Below are positions 54,560 through 64,000 of a stretch of 64,000 nt of DNA, one piece after another (the stretch's first letter is position 1; each line of letters opens with the position of its first letter). The notes under the pieces were generated by a model that did not search any database, had not been told where the DNA came from, and saw only the letters and a program-made list of their open reading frames with translations. This DNA is from Siphonodentalium dalli. Lineage: Eukaryota; Mollusca; Scaphopoda; Gadilida; Siphonodentaliidae. The translations under genes and the position numbers were made by a program. Location of the stretch: contig CP136061.1 of NCBI GenBank assembly GCA_032622095.1, forward strand, positions 172,553,107 through 172,617,106. Reading direction: 5' to 3'.

Positions 54560-54832
54560 GTAAAACAACCCTTTCGGGTTGTGATAAATAATCTGATAGA
54601 CTGAAAATAATGTGTTACCCATTTAGAACCCCTGGTTTAGTGAAGTGCATTGTGGGAAGTTTAATTGTGATTCTCCTACATCTTTATTTTCTGGAATTAT
54701 CACCAAGATTTCTCCACTCCATGCTGTTAAAATGTACCCTGATCGGTCATATTCTTTTGATAATTCTATCTAAATACATCTTAGCTACTATTCGGATCTG
54801 CTGTCCCGGTCGAAGAAGGTTTAGTTTGACCA
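54560..54832. repeat. Dispersed repeat X, forward copy
   Basis: Reverse complement of 30765-31060, ending CGAAGAAGGTTTAGTTTGAC. It lies about 55 bp before family F copy 2, as repeat X lies beyond family F copy 1 in inverse orientation, though there 1.16 kb apart. Confidence 0.8.
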
Positions 54833-55558
54833 AAACGGCTATTGACAAAAGTTTGTTTACAAAAATTGAGCATACTCAATGACCCGTAGGCCGTACACGC
54901 TGTAAATTTGTTATCGAAAACAAATTCAATTTCTTCCATCTAAAACATAATTACGCGCTGAACTCTGTCATTTTAAGAATATAGTAGTATTATACACATA
55001 CACACCAAGTTTCAGCTCAAAATTTTGAAAAATGACAGTTTTATAGACATAAATCGATTTTAATGGCAAATTGTTTAATGTAATATTGTTAAATTTTATC
55101 ATCGAAAAAAAAAAATCATTTCTTCGATCTAGGAAATAATTACGTGCTGTACCCTGTCATATTTGACTGGTTCTACCTGATAATTGTGTGACAGTACAGT
55201 TGCGTTACTTTATACGTCAACATTGGTCATTATCACTCGACAAATTTATTTTGGTCTATCGTATCAACCCCTATTTCCCCCGCGTAGCCTGACTAAGTGT
55301 CTTTATCGCTCCACTAATTTGTATCGTTTCATCGGTATGAATTCCATATCCAATTATCCACATATAACCAACCCAACCTCTAATCCCGGTCCAATTTATT
55401 TATTTCTTTCATCGGTATATATAGTCATGTTACGTAATATTTTATCTCGTGATACTTGTACTTATATGTCTATGGTATTACTATAGTATGCCGTATATGT
55501 ATATCAATTGCTATTCCTTTCTATAAATCCTGGTGCCAACTATAGAGATAATTTCAGA

Positions 55559-55584
55559 CCCCCCCCCCCCCCCCCCCCCCCCCC
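55559..55584. repeat. C homopolymer of 26, family F copy 2
   Basis: Uninterrupted C run before AATTTTATA. The corresponding tract is about 13 in copy 3 (60347-60359) and about 10 (as G) in copy 1. Confidence 0.95.
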
Positions 55585-56179
55585 AATTTTATATAATTGC
55601 TGCTTTAGTACAGTCGTTCACGATGCATTACATGGCAACATCGATCCACTAATTTATGTCAGTTCATCAACTTCATCGGTACAAACCCCTTTTTTCTCCG
55701 AGTCCATATAACCAACCCAACATCTTATAGAACTCCATAAATGACTATTCTGGCACTATATAGAGATGACTAAGATTCTGACACCCCCCTATTTTATAGC
55801 CTTGTTGCAACAGTAGAGTTGATATGCATAATATGTCAACATTGGTCGTTATCGCTCTACAAATTTATATCGGTTCAACCCTTAGTTCCCTGTATCGCCC
55901 ACCCCTCCCTCAATTTATTTTTTTCATTTGTATTATAGTCTCGTCACATACACATTTTATCTTTTGTAACTTTTGCTTCAAAGCGTCGAGATCCGCTGCA
56001 GAAAATACAAAACTGACAACATTTTGAAATGTAAGCAGGCTTCAAACTCATCTTATCCAAGAAAAACTCTGGTTACATAAAGAATTTGTGTATAAGGTGT
56101 ACGTGCATTTGTTGCGTTAAAAACCAAAGGTCCCAAGTCAAGGTCCAAATCCCCAACACACTGATGTGAGGTTTAACTC

Positions 56180-56690
56180 CATCTACATACAGTAATGTCC
56201 AAAGTAATTCATCACTTAACCACAGCAAAATTGTGTGTATTTTTTCATGATTCTAAATCCTGAAAAATTACCCATAATTATGCTGTGGTTAAAGGGTCAA
56301 TTACTTTGGGCATTACTGTAACCAATATAAGGATTTGAGGTTTAATGATAACTCAATCATCATACAGTAATGTTCAAAGCAATTGACCACTTAACCACAG
56401 CAGAATAATGGGTAATTTGAGGATTGTAAATGCTGAAAAAATACATAATTCTGCTGTGGTTAAGTGGTCAATTACTTTGGGCATTACTGTAACCAATATA
56501 AGGATTTGAGGTTTAATGATAACTCAATCCTCATACAGTAATGTCCAAAGTAATTGACCACTTGACCACAGCAAAATTATTGGTAAATTTTCAGGATTTC
56601 AAATCCTGAAAAATTACCAATAATTCTGATGTGGTTAAGTGGTCAATTACTTTGGGTATTACTGTAACCAATACAAGGATGTGAGGTGTA
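56180..56690. repeat. Tandem palindromic modules, family F copy 2
   Basis: Three consecutive palindromes bounded by ACAGTAATGTCCAAAGTAAT and GGGCATTACTGTAACC, separated by a spacer (ATATAAGGATTTGAGGTTTA). Same type as 22567-22975, but three units here. Confidence 0.8.
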
Positions 56691-56753
56691 ATGAGAACTC
56701 CATCCATATAACTAATAATTATGTGTGAAAATTAAAACAAAATAAATTCCATG

Positions 56754-57058
56754 ATGGCGTCCAATATGGACTGCCTAATTCTGCTCCAAAACATGGATAT
56801 TCAATATATGGATGTTTATTGGGGGAAACCGATTATTTCAATGATATTTTCATTAACTGGAATCAAAACCCGACTTACGGGAACGTGCGACTGTATCTTA
56901 AGCATATGTGCCTATTTAATGAGCCAACAATTGGAATCCCAACAGAGAAGATTGGCGTGGGTCCCTTGCGCGATCTGTCCATCGAAAACTATTTAGACAT
57001 CTCAAGACACGTAAGACCCAATAAGTTAATATACAGAATAGATACATCTATTGCCTGA
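56754..57058 (+). pseudogene. Conserved family F ORF, copy 2 (frameshifted)
   Basis: The frame from ATG 56754 matches copy 3 for about 40 residues, then shifts near 56863 (AATCAAAACCCGACTTACGG). The second half continues in the frame of 56819-57058 (LKHMCLFNEPTIGIPTEKI, then SIENYLDISRHVRP). A single small indel accounts for the break. Confidence 0.6.
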
Positions 57059-57967
57059 GTGACTAATATTTATATTTGTTACAATGAGGTCAAATAGTTG
57101 CGAAGCCAGCACCACAATTCTTTCCCTCCATAGTAAATCTTAAAACAACTTCTAAAGAATTAATAATTCACCTTATATTTGGTATGAAGCGTCCTTGGTT
57201 AACTGGAGTTCAGATTTGTTAACATCACGTCACCAAGGTAATTACTTGCGAAGCCACAGCCACAACTATTTCCCTCCATAGTAATTCTCAAAACAACTTC
57301 TTAAGAACAATTGACCAGGTCAGTCGCGCAATTATTGGAAGAGCCACGGTCAATCATTTTTTTTAAACCAAATGTTACATTTAAATTATTTGCTTTATTT
57401 AACCAAAACAAAAATGAGAAAATTAACTTTTACTACTTGCTAAATTTTATCTTTTAATTATTTCATTTAAATTTTAGTATTTACAGTATACTATGTCCAA
57501 GTCTTTATAATCTGTTGAGTGACCCCACAGTCGTTTACTTTGTTAGTAATAATTTGAAGGATTACTTGTTTAAACGCAATTGTTATCAAAATATTTTATG
57601 TATTTTTTATAATTTCTATTTATATGTAATACCATAATCTTGGTGGCGTTACCATTTCTGACTATGGTTTTCTTGTTCTCACTTTGCCGGCGAGCCTGAA
57701 AAAATATCGCCGGCAATGTGTGATCGTCGCGCCTATAGTCTGTATTAATTAAATAACAGTTTTCCCGGCTTCCGTTTGCAATGTTGTTTTAGCATGTCGC
57801 TAAACGAATTTCACATGAGTCTTCATCAGATGAGCGATTTCATGTTCACTCAGCTGGTTCACTCAGTGAAATAGTAGTAAACTGTTATTCGTATTGAGCG
57901 ATCGTATTGAGCTATAAAAACCCCATGTCTCTCCAAAGTTTATCATATTCATTGTTCTATCTTCATC

Positions 57968-58171
57968 ATGGCAAGTTCTCAAGTAAATGTATTCTTCATC
58001 GCCAACGATCGAGGAGGCAAACACCTGGTCTTCAACGACTTCAAATTCCGCATCAAATCACGTCCATCCGAGAATGTCCACTGGGTGTGTTGTAAGAATG
58101 GCTGTGGTGCCACCATCAACACAAAGAACGAGATAGTCGATACCAATTATAGATCCAGTTTCAATTGCTGA
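57968..58171 (+). pseudogene. FLYWCH-type zinc-finger fragment
   Basis: 67 codons beginning MASSQVNVFFIANDRGGKHL. Residues 10-52 follow the FLYWCH pattern: a leading F, LVFNDFKFRIK, HWVCCKNGCGATINT with W39 and the Cys residues at 41/42 and 46. The closing His-x-His of the finger is missing because the sequence diverges after INTKNEIV and stops at codon 68. FLYWCH fingers of this kind usually sit at the N-terminus of Mutator-like transposase-related proteins in animals, so this is probably a truncated copy. Minus-strand ORF 58058-58279 overlaps the break and has a plausible sequence (CHLEEQILLLKSAIETGS), but I do not recognise it. Confidence 0.6.
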
Positions 58172-58643
58172 TTTGAGAAGTAGGATTTGTTCTTCCAAGT
58201 GACAGATTACAGAAGGTGTTTTTTTTGCATCAGTTGTAATTATTTCTTTAATATATTTCTCACCTACAATGTTATGCACTCACACATCGCAGTGATTAAC
58301 AAACAGTAACACATATTAGTGTACACAACTCAATTAATTATAATCACCAAACAGACCCAGGTCCCGTTAATTAACACTTAGGCACGACTCATGCCTTTAT
58401 GTTACCGCCCGCCGAGAACATGGCGGCGACGTTTCAAGTTCTCGGTATACGTAAAATAACTACATATATGTCATTTAAATGGTCAAATATGGTACAATAT
58501 CTACTTAAGAGTGATATATACACTATACTTGGACATTATTATGACTTATTTATTAATTTTTGACTTGTTCTCGGTAAATAGGAGGTCCGGACAAGTGTAG
58601 TGTAAATTTATTATCGAAAACAAATTCAATTTCTTCCATCTAA

Positions 58644-59551
58644 GGGTGCGTTCACACTGTGTACATCTGTATACAGATCTGTATGAAGTCACGTGTCGTG
58701 CATTACTGTCATCACAACATGATGAATAATAGTGAGCGCGCGCTGACCAGTACTCTTGTAATTGACAACTCACTAGGAGTCGTTTCAGTTTAGGCCAGAC
58801 ATAAAAATGGATCAACTTACCAGCAGACAACAGCGATTTGGTATGTGCCGTGTCAGCATATATATATAGGTCTCCTGTTTGACACTATCTCGGAGGTGGT
58901 CATTTTGGATTGGTATGGAGTGGGTATCCAAAAACTATCCATGCTACAACACCCTGTATTTGACCAAATGTAGCGAAATTTCCAACTGATGACAATTCTA
59001 ATGACAATGTTGACCAAATGTAGGACAATATTGTTTTTATTAAATTAACTAGCAGTTTTGACTGGCCACGGAGGGGGACCAGGGCACAATCTTTCCATAT
59101 AAGGTAGGAAATTATGCAAATATTGGTCAGAAAACAATATATACTACAAAATGTTTGAAAATCAAACTACAATATCATTTTCAACCTATTGTTGGTTTGG
59201 AAATTACAACTAATGTTTTGTCAGGTATGAAATTTCCAACTGTTGAAAATTTTGAGGGTGAGACACCCTCACCCCCGGTTGACATGTCCCTGTCCATCTT
59301 GAATATACGAAATACATGGGTTGAAATGACAACGAAAACTTTAACACATTATTCGCCAAGCCCGAGTAACAATTAATCAAAACACATTTGCCTTTCGCAA
59401 TGCTTCGGCGTTGACCCGGACGTATAGCGGCCACGATTTTTGCTCACAGGGACGAATACCGTTTTCTTTCTGTGTGCATTTCTATATCAACCCGTTCGCA
59501 CTAGTCTGCGTGTAGATCTGTGTACAGTTCTGTAGCAGTGTAAATGCACCC
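58644..59551. mobile_element. PIF/Harbinger-like MITE inside family F copy 3
   Basis: Termini GGGTGCGTTCACACTGTG and CAGTGTAAATGCACCC are inverted, with TAA on both sides (58641-58643, 59552-59554). Copy 2 reads CATCTAAAAC uninterrupted at this site, proving the insertion and the 3-bp duplication. Subterminal GTATACAGATCTGTAT and TGTAGATCTGTGTACAG are also inverted. No transposase. Confidence 0.85.
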
Positions 59552-60924
59552 TAAAACATAAGTACGCGCTGAACTCTGTCATTTTAAGAATATATAAGTA
59601 TTACACACATACACATCAAATTACAGCTCAAAATTTTGAAAAATGAGTTTTATAGACATAAATCGATTTTAATGGGAAATCGAGTGTTAAATTTTATCAT
59701 CGAAAAAAATCATTTCTTCGATCTAAAAAATAATTACGTGCTGTACCCTGTCATTTTAGGAATATATAAGTACCCCACTCACACACACCAAGTGTGGGCT
59801 AAATTTTTTGAAAAATAAGAAATTTATCGACATAAATCGATTTGTATATGGCAGATGCCAATTGCCTTGTTAAATAAATTTTAGGGCCGTGCAAATGTTT
59901 TCTGAGCTGTTCCATATTGGGCACTAGAGTCCATTTTGACCGTTATATCTGACAATTGTGCGACAGTACAGTCGCGTTACTTTATACGTCAACATTGGTC
60001 ATTATCACCCGACAAATTTATTTCGGCCTATCGTATCAACCCCTATTTTTTCCCGCGTAGCCTGTCTAAGTGTCAACATTGGTCTTTATCGCTCCACTAA
60101 TTTGTATCGTTTCATCGGTATGAATTCCATATCCAATTATCCACATATAACCAACCCAACCTCTAATCCCGGTCCAATTAATTTAATTTTTTCATCGCTA
60201 TAGTCACGTTACTTAATATTTTATCGCGTGATACTTGTACTTATATGTCTATGGTATTACTATAGTATACCGTATACGTATATCAATTGCTATTCCATTC
60301 TATATAATCCTGGTGCCATCTATAGAGATAGAGATAATTTCATACCCCCCCCCCCCCATTTTATGTAATTGCTGCTTTAGTACTAATTTATGTCAGTTCA
60401 TCGGTACGAACCCCTTTTTCTCCGAGTCCATATAACGTACCAACCCAACATCTTATAGAAGTCCATAAATGACTATTCTTGCACTATATAGAGATGACTA
60501 ATATTCTGACACCCCCTATTTTATAGCCTTGTTGCAATGTTCAGTAGAGTTGAGATGCATAATATGTCAACATTGGTCATTATCGCTCTATAAATTTATA
60601 TCGGTTCAACCCTTAGTTCCCTGTATCGCCCACCCCTCCCTGAATTTATTTTTTCATTTGTATTATAGTCTCGATCGTTACGTACACATTTTTATCTCTT
60701 GTAACTTTTGCTTCAATGCGTCGAGTTCCGCTGCAGAGAATACAAAACTGACAACATTTTGAAATGTAAGCAGGCTTCAAACTCATCTTATCCAAGAAAA
60801 ACTCTGGTTACATAAGAAATTTGTGTATAAGGTGTACGCGCATTTGTTGCGTTAAAAACCAAAGGTCCCAAGTCAAGGTCCAAATCCCCAACACACTGTT
60901 GTGAGGTTTAACTCCATCTACATA

Positions 60925-61240
60925 CAGTAATGTCCAAAGTAATTGATCACTTAACCACAGCAAAATTATGGGTATTTTTTTCATGATTTTAAATCCTGAA
61001 AAATTACCCATAATTATGCTGTGGTTAAGTGGTCAATTACTTTGGGCATTAATGTAACCAATATAAGGATTTGCGGTTTAATGATAACTCAATCCACATA
61101 CAGTAATGTCCAAAGTAATTGACCACTTAACCACAGCAGAATAATGGGTAATTTATCAGGATTTTAAATGCTGAAAAAATACCCATAATTCTGCTGTGGT
61201 TAAGTGGTCAAATTCTTTGGGCATTACTGTAACCAATATA
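60925..61240. repeat. Tandem palindromic modules, family F copy 3
   Basis: Two palindromes of the CAGTAATGTCCAAAGTAATT type, separated by the ATATAAGGATTTGCGGTTTA spacer. Confidence 0.8.
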
Positions 61241-61323
61241 AGGATGTGAGGTTTAATGAGAACTCCATCCATATAACTAATAAATATGTGTGAAAATTAA
61301 AACAAAACAAAATAAATTCCACG

Positions 61324-61638
61324 ATGGCGTCCAATATGGACTGCCTAATTCTGCTCCAAAACATGTATATTGAATATATGGATTTTTATTGGGGGAAACC
61401 GATTCTTTCAATTATATTTTCATTTACTGGGATCCAAAACCCGACTTACGGGAGCATGCTTCGCGCGCGACTGTATCTTAAGCATATGTGCATATTTAAT
61501 AAGCCAACAATTGGAATCCCAACAGAGAAGATTGGCGTGGGTCCCTTGTGCGATCTGTCCATCGAAAACTATTTAGACATATCAAGACACGTAAGACCCA
61601 ATAACTTAATATACAGAATAGATACATCAATTGCCTGA
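61324..61638 (+). CDS. Conserved family F ORF, intact copy
   Basis: 104 codons from ATG in CACGATGGCGTCCAATATGG to TGA. The sequence begins MASNMDCLILLQN and contains YWGKPI, IFSFTGIQNPTYGS, LKHMCIFNKPTIGIPTEKIG, and ends IYRIDTSIA. The same protein can be followed in copies 1 and 2 despite frameshifts, and the ORF occupies the same place each time, just after the palindromic modules. No known domain is recognised and there is no signal peptide or membrane segment. It may be an exon of an element-encoded protein or a chance open frame; the comparison of substitution types between copies would decide. Confidence 0.45.
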   Translation: MASNMDCLILLQNMYIEYMDFYWGKPILSIIFSFTGIQNPTYGSMLRARLYLKHMCIFNKPTIGIPTEKIGVGPLCDLSIENYLDISRHVRPNNLIYRIDTSIA

Positions 61639-62163
61639 GTGACTAATATTTATATTTGTTACAATGAGGTCAAATAGTAGCGAAGCCAGCACCACAATTT
61701 TTTCCCTCCATTATAAATCTTAAAACAACTTCTAAAGAATTATTAATTTACCTTATATTTGGTATGGAGCGTCCTTGGTTTACTGGAGTTCAGATTTGTT
61801 AACATCACGTCACCAAGTTAATTACTTGCGAAGCCACAGCCATAACTATTTCCCTCCATAGTAATTCTCAAAACAACTTCTTAAGAACAATTGACCAGGT
61901 CAGTCGCGTAATTATTGGAAGAGCCACGGTAAATCTTTTTTTTTAAACCAAATGTTACATTTAAATTATTGCTTTATTTAACCAAAAAAAAAAATTCAAT
62001 GAGAAAATTAACTTTTACTACTTTGCTAAATTTTATCTTTTAATTATTTCGTTTAAATTTTAGTATTTACAGTATACTAAGTCCAAGTCTTTATAATCTG
62101 TTGAGTGACCCCACAGTCGTTTACTTGCTTTGTTAGTAATAATTTGAAGGATTACTTGTTTAA

Positions 62164-62270
62164 CACGTTGAGTGCCACTACGAGTTATCTCGTAGTACGC
62201 AACCTTCGCAGGTTGCCACTGCGAGTGATCTCGTAGTGGTTTCCATGTCATGTAACTAACAAACATCGCC
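62164..62270. mobile_element. Possible piggyBac-like terminus with CTACGAG hairpins
   Basis: Starts immediately after TTAA (62160-62163) with CACGTTGAGTGCCACTACGA. Family F copy 2 has TTTAAA here, so a TTAA-targeted insertion fits. CCACTACGAG / CTCGTAGT and CCACTGCGAG / CTCGTAGTGG form adjacent small hairpins. The other end is not found within the window. Confidence 0.4.
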
Positions 62271-62815
62271 GGTTTTGCATTCCGAAGATGTGTGGTGACC
62301 TAATCTACCCACAACAATAAATAAATTTGCGGATGCATGAGCTCAGGGCCAAAAAAATACGAAAAAGCGAACATTTCGCCGCCTCGATAAAATTTCTAAA
62401 AATTATGACGACTTGACACGCCAAATACAACAATTCACATGCCTGTCATGCGAAAGGCGTGTTACGTATATGTTGGGCATACAAATTCCTACATAACTGT
62501 TTCAAGGTGTATCACCGAAAGATGTCGTTGATTGCTGCTTGGAGACAATATATACACTTACCGTTTATCTGATTAAGTGGGCGCCGCCATCTTGGAATGT
62601 CCGAACCTAAACGGGTATCCGACAGTGTATGCCACAAGGTGGTATTCAGCGGACGATACCCCATCTCTTGTTTTTGCACCGTGATTTGTATTTCATTATT
62701 TTAGTTTCTCTCTTTTCCCTTCCAGATTAGACAGGATTTAAGAATATACAGATACTGGGAACTATACAGACGATGGCCGCATCCAAGATAACAGCTCAAA
62801 TGTCAGTGGGTATTA
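62271..62815. other. No recognised feature
   Basis: Unique-looking DNA with a GCCGCCATCTTGGAATG motif at 62583. No exon assigned. Confidence 0.45.
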
Positions 62816-62819
62816 TTAG

Positions 62820-62965
62820 GGGGGGGGGGTATACTGTTTAAACATTTGTCCGTCCGAGCGTCCGTCAGTGTGTTCGTACATCAGTCCAATGTCTGTTCAT
62901 GTCATAACTTGGAACAGTATTGCTCGGATCTAAATGAAATTTGGTACGGATGTTGACACCACCAT
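62820..62965. repeat. Dispersed CGTCCGTC...CATAACTT repeat
   Basis: A G-run, then TTTGTCCGTCCGAGCGTCCG, CATAACTTGGAACAGTATTG, CGGATCTAAATGAAATTTGG and GGACATTCAATGGCATATG. Same style as the repeat at 7862-8200, and familiar from bivalve genomes. Confidence 0.6.
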
Positions 62966-64000
62966 AAGGACATTCAATGGCATATGTTCAATCGTCTTGT
63001 TTATGTTTTTCGTTCCATAGTTCGATCATCTTTGTTTATTTGAAAATACTAATTTTGGTGTCCATCTGTCTGAGTATATCAGTCATAGGTTATATGTTAG
63101 GCACTATGCCACAGGGACCACTTCGCCCTAGCGCCGTCCGCTTCGCCTTATTTTTGCAGTCGGGCGAAGTTCAAGTCGCCCTAAAAATTCCAAATTTGAC
63201 TGACGAAATTCGGCAAAATGCCCCAAATAATTTATGATAATTTACAACTGTCAACTGTGATTGCACACAATACTCCACTTACAGGGTGTATCATGGTGTT
63301 ATAAAACAATTAACACCTGTAATGCTCCAATCTGGAAGCATGTTGACAACGGAGTCTGATTACTGGCAGCTGTGAAAACATCGTCGGGCCTCAAGTGTTA
63401 ATCTGGTTGTTGTTATTTTTAGATTACTGTGATTACCACACCTTACAATGAAGATTACAACTCACACCTCTCACAATGTGTCAATTCATCACTCCCTCTA
63501 TGGAGTTTGGTTAAAGAAATTTTAAAACAAATTCATTTGTGAAGCATATTAAAATTTCAAACGGGATTACTGACAGAGCGCAGTAAAAGTGTTCATGATT
63601 TCGTTTCGTTTCTGTTTGATAAATATTGTTGGCATTTTTAACAACCCGAAAAATATGAAATAAAATCCTGTCATTCTCCCACAATTACGATATAAAATGC
63701 TGCTATCCTCTCACAATTATGTTTGGGTATTATTAATAGTTATTAGGGTCATGAAGTGAACATAATGACTCCATATTTCAACCATTGTTTCATAAGTTTA
63801 ATTGACATATTTCATCTCTCCTATTTTCGTTCTATAGCGACTCCTGTCGTATCCTAGTAGGTTACACTGGTGTAAATGTTTTCCATAGGCCTCAGTGCTA
63901 ACGTTTTAGCGTATGCTGTTGGCTATATGAACCATGGGTCCAATTTTTTTTTTTAATCTGAAAAATTGACATTTCGGGAAACTTTTTACACAAAAAAATC
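62966..64000. other. No recognised feature to window end
   Basis: Contains a GGCGAAGTTC / CTTCGCC self-complementary patch (63120-63180) and a CCATAGGCCTCAGTG word near 63883 shared with 12607. The 86-codon ORF at 62977-63237 has no recognised domain. Confidence 0.45.

Larger units (their letters stand above)
54886..57675 (+). mobile_element. Family F copy 2
   Basis: Runs from GTAGGCCGTACACGCTG to the shared terminus CTATGGTTTTCTTGT. Internally it has a C-tract of 26 (55559-55584), three palindromic modules (about 56180-56690), the conserved ORF (frameshifted) and the flanking AACTTCTTAAGAACAATTGA segment. About 180 bp present in copy 3 (59750-59940) is missing after CCTGTCAT (55160). It has no nested 5.1-kb element. 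Confidence 0.85.
58601..62163 (+). mobile_element. Family F copy 3, interrupted and 3'-cut
   Basis: Starts TGTAAATTTATTATCG, is interrupted by the 908-bp element at 58644-59551, then continues in parallel with copy 2 to GGATTACTTGTTTAA (62163), where homology stops about 110 bp before the family end. It carries two palindromic modules (60925-61240) and the only intact version of the conserved ORF. Confidence 0.85.

Noticed and set aside
1-64000. tRNA, rRNA, snRNA genes and CRISPR arrays
   Set aside because: No cloverleaf B-box/A-box pair, rRNA core, or regularly spaced identical repeats with unique spacers were seen; the tandem repeats here have no spacers.

Overview
This is a eukaryotic, AT-rich, repeat-dominated stretch of nuclear DNA, most likely from a marine lophotrochozoan and plausibly a bivalve mollusc. 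The evidence is the absence of compact gene order, candidate exons with GT/AG borders, an intact APE-type LINE, many MITE-like inverted repeats, and repeat types I associate with bivalve genomes (the GGGCCATAACTC / CGGACGGACGG repeat near 7.9-8.2 kb and its cousin near 62.85 kb). The species assignment is an inference; the sequence itself shows no diagnostic gene.

Layout. 0-5.3 kb: a 1.39-kb TIR element with a TTA target duplication, short palindromic minisatellites, two related MITEs and a hairpin element. 5.6-12 kb: two satellite systems, each organised as an inverted repeat (71-bp unit; 162-bp unit flanked by arms carrying the core AATAAAGAGCGTTTATT). 12-21.6 kb: mostly unrecognised DNA, a segment duplicated again at 42.9 kb, a 4.7-kb element with about 0.4-kb terminal inverted repeats, and a 150-bp hairpin flanked by a 9-bp direct repeat. 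21.6-29.6 kb: copy 1 of a dispersed family (called F here), in minus orientation and split by a 5.1-kb wholly palindromic element whose AGA target duplication can be read against the empty sites in F copies 2 and 3. 31.3-32.6 kb: two candidate exons of a SWIM-zinc-finger gene. 32.7-37.7 kb: a LINE with intact ORF1 and a 1164-codon endonuclease/reverse transcriptase ORF2. 38-43.9 kb: more tandem and dispersed repeats. 43.94-49.56 kb: a 5.6-kb fold-back element with a 4-bp ACAT target duplication. 50-54.9 kb: dispersed repeats and one candidate exon. 54.9-57.7 and 58.6-62.2 kb: F copies 2 and 3, separated by a FLYWCH-domain fragment; copy 3 holds a 0.9-kb insertion with a TAA target duplication.

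The most interesting object is the fold-back element. Each near-identical arm carries the same cargo: a gene for a Bcl-2-like protein (BH1 and BH2 motifs visible), a small cysteine-containing ORF, and a C2H2 zinc finger joined to a long Gln/His tract. One arm keeps the Bcl-2-like gene whole, with a predicted 79-nt (TA)n-containing intron, an acidic last exon and an AATAAA signal. The other arm has lost its first 116 codons and promoter through a 449-bp deletion. No transposase is recognisable, so the element is presumably mobilised in trans or is a remnant of a larger element.

The other genes are sparse: the LINE, a broken or split SWIM gene, a FLYWCH fragment, a conserved 104-codon ORF in family F, and one orphan exon. 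No tRNA, rRNA, CRISPR array or bacterial-type operon was seen.
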